Of a DNA stretch of 6,869 bases, positions 6,754-6,869 are shown piece by piece. The notes beneath the pieces were generated by a model. It made no database searches. It was given only the letters and a program-made list of their open reading frames with translations, and was not told the origin of the DNA. The DNA is from Planctomycetota bacterium. Its GTDB lineage: Bacteria; Planctomycetota; UBA1135; GCA-002686595. A program made the position numbers and the translations under genes. Numbering within the stretch: the stretch's first letter is position 1; every line of letters starts with the position of its first letter. Location of the stretch: NCBI GenBank assembly GCA_028823185.1, contig JAPKBY010000093.1, positions 1 through 6,869 on the forward strand, given 5' to 3'.

Positions 6754-6869
6754 TCAGCGCTTACGCTTCTTACGCGCCTTCTGCTTGGTCTGCTGTTGCT
6801 GCTGCTGCATCTTTTGCATCGAGGCCTGCTGCTCCGATTGCTTCTCAGCCAAACGCATCATCCAGCCCT
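6754..6869 (-). CDS. C-terminal 37 codons of an upstream gene; possibly membrane insertase YidC
   Basis: An open frame enters from the right edge and ends at TGA 6754-6756. The visible tail starts GWMMRLAEKQSEQQ, passes through a run of six glutamines and ends KARKKRKR. A hydrophobic/aromatic start leading into a charged, very basic tail fits the cytoplasmic end of YidC after its last membrane helix. YidC lies near mnmE in many bacteria, sometimes with jag between them. No diagnostic YidC domain is visible, so the name is only a suggestion, and any protein with a basic low-complexity tail would also fit. That a gene ends here is well supported by its tight 4-base spacing to mnmE. Confidence 0.5.
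   Translation of the reverse strand, partial: GWMMRLAEKQSEQQASMQKMQQQQQQTKQKARKKRKR
6790..6807 (-). repeat. CAG/CAA repeat encoding six glutamines
   Basis: Six consecutive Gln codons (CAG CAG CAG CAA CAG CAG on the minus strand) lie in the tail of the gene at the right edge. It is a short low-complexity tract in a probably unstructured tail, and could vary in length between strains. Confidence 0.8.

Noticed and set aside
1..6869. tRNA or rRNA genes, CRISPR arrays, insertion sequences, attachment sites
   Set aside because: I saw no regular spaced repeats, transposase-like frames, terminal inverted repeats or tRNA-like folds. The window is almost entirely coding on one strand.

Overview
All genes in this window are read from the minus strand. 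In transcription order (right to left) they are: the last 37 codons of an unidentified gene that may be yidC; mnmE, the tRNA U34-modification GTPase; nrdR, the regulator of ribonucleotide reductase genes; a 676-residue protein with ATP-cones and a barrel resembling a class III ribonucleotide reductase (NrdD); and the first 889 codons of smc, which runs off the left edge. The plus-strand open frames are antisense shadows. Coding density is very high, and the only sizeable gap is 164 bases between mnmE and nrdR.

The base composition is moderately GC-rich (roughly 60% by eye). Several sequence features resemble Planctomycetota as I recall them. In MnmE these are 'VRGVVRISG', 'SFTREDVAELHLPGS' and a 'SSLDFDADDTID' stretch. 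In SMC they are 'YSVLEQGRID' and 'SLKLQAGKARR'. This placement is an inference from remembered family patterns and no search was run. A related deep lineage would also fit.

The window has two transcriptional blocks. In the right block, the possible yidC tail is followed after 4 bases by mnmE, which starts at TTG. In the left block, nrdR, the ATP-cone/NrdD-like gene and smc are packed as an apparent operon: nrdR and the second gene share one base (TGATG), and smc starts 23 bases after the second gene ends. The gap upstream of nrdR holds a perfect -35 hexamer (TTGACA). A NrdR-box-like palindrome matching 14 of 16 positions of the consensus overlaps it and fills most of the spacer. The block is therefore probably autoregulated by NrdR.

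The most interesting gene is the second one in this block. It carries one clear ATP-cone, a probable degenerate second cone, and a barrel with recognisable NrdD landmarks. It lacks the C-terminal zinc site and the glycyl-radical motif, so it looks like a non-catalytic NrdD relative placed between the dNTP-responsive repressor and the chromosome-organising SMC ATPase. A plausible but unproven reading is a nucleotide-sensing protein that works with NrdR, in an operon linking dNTP supply to chromosome management.
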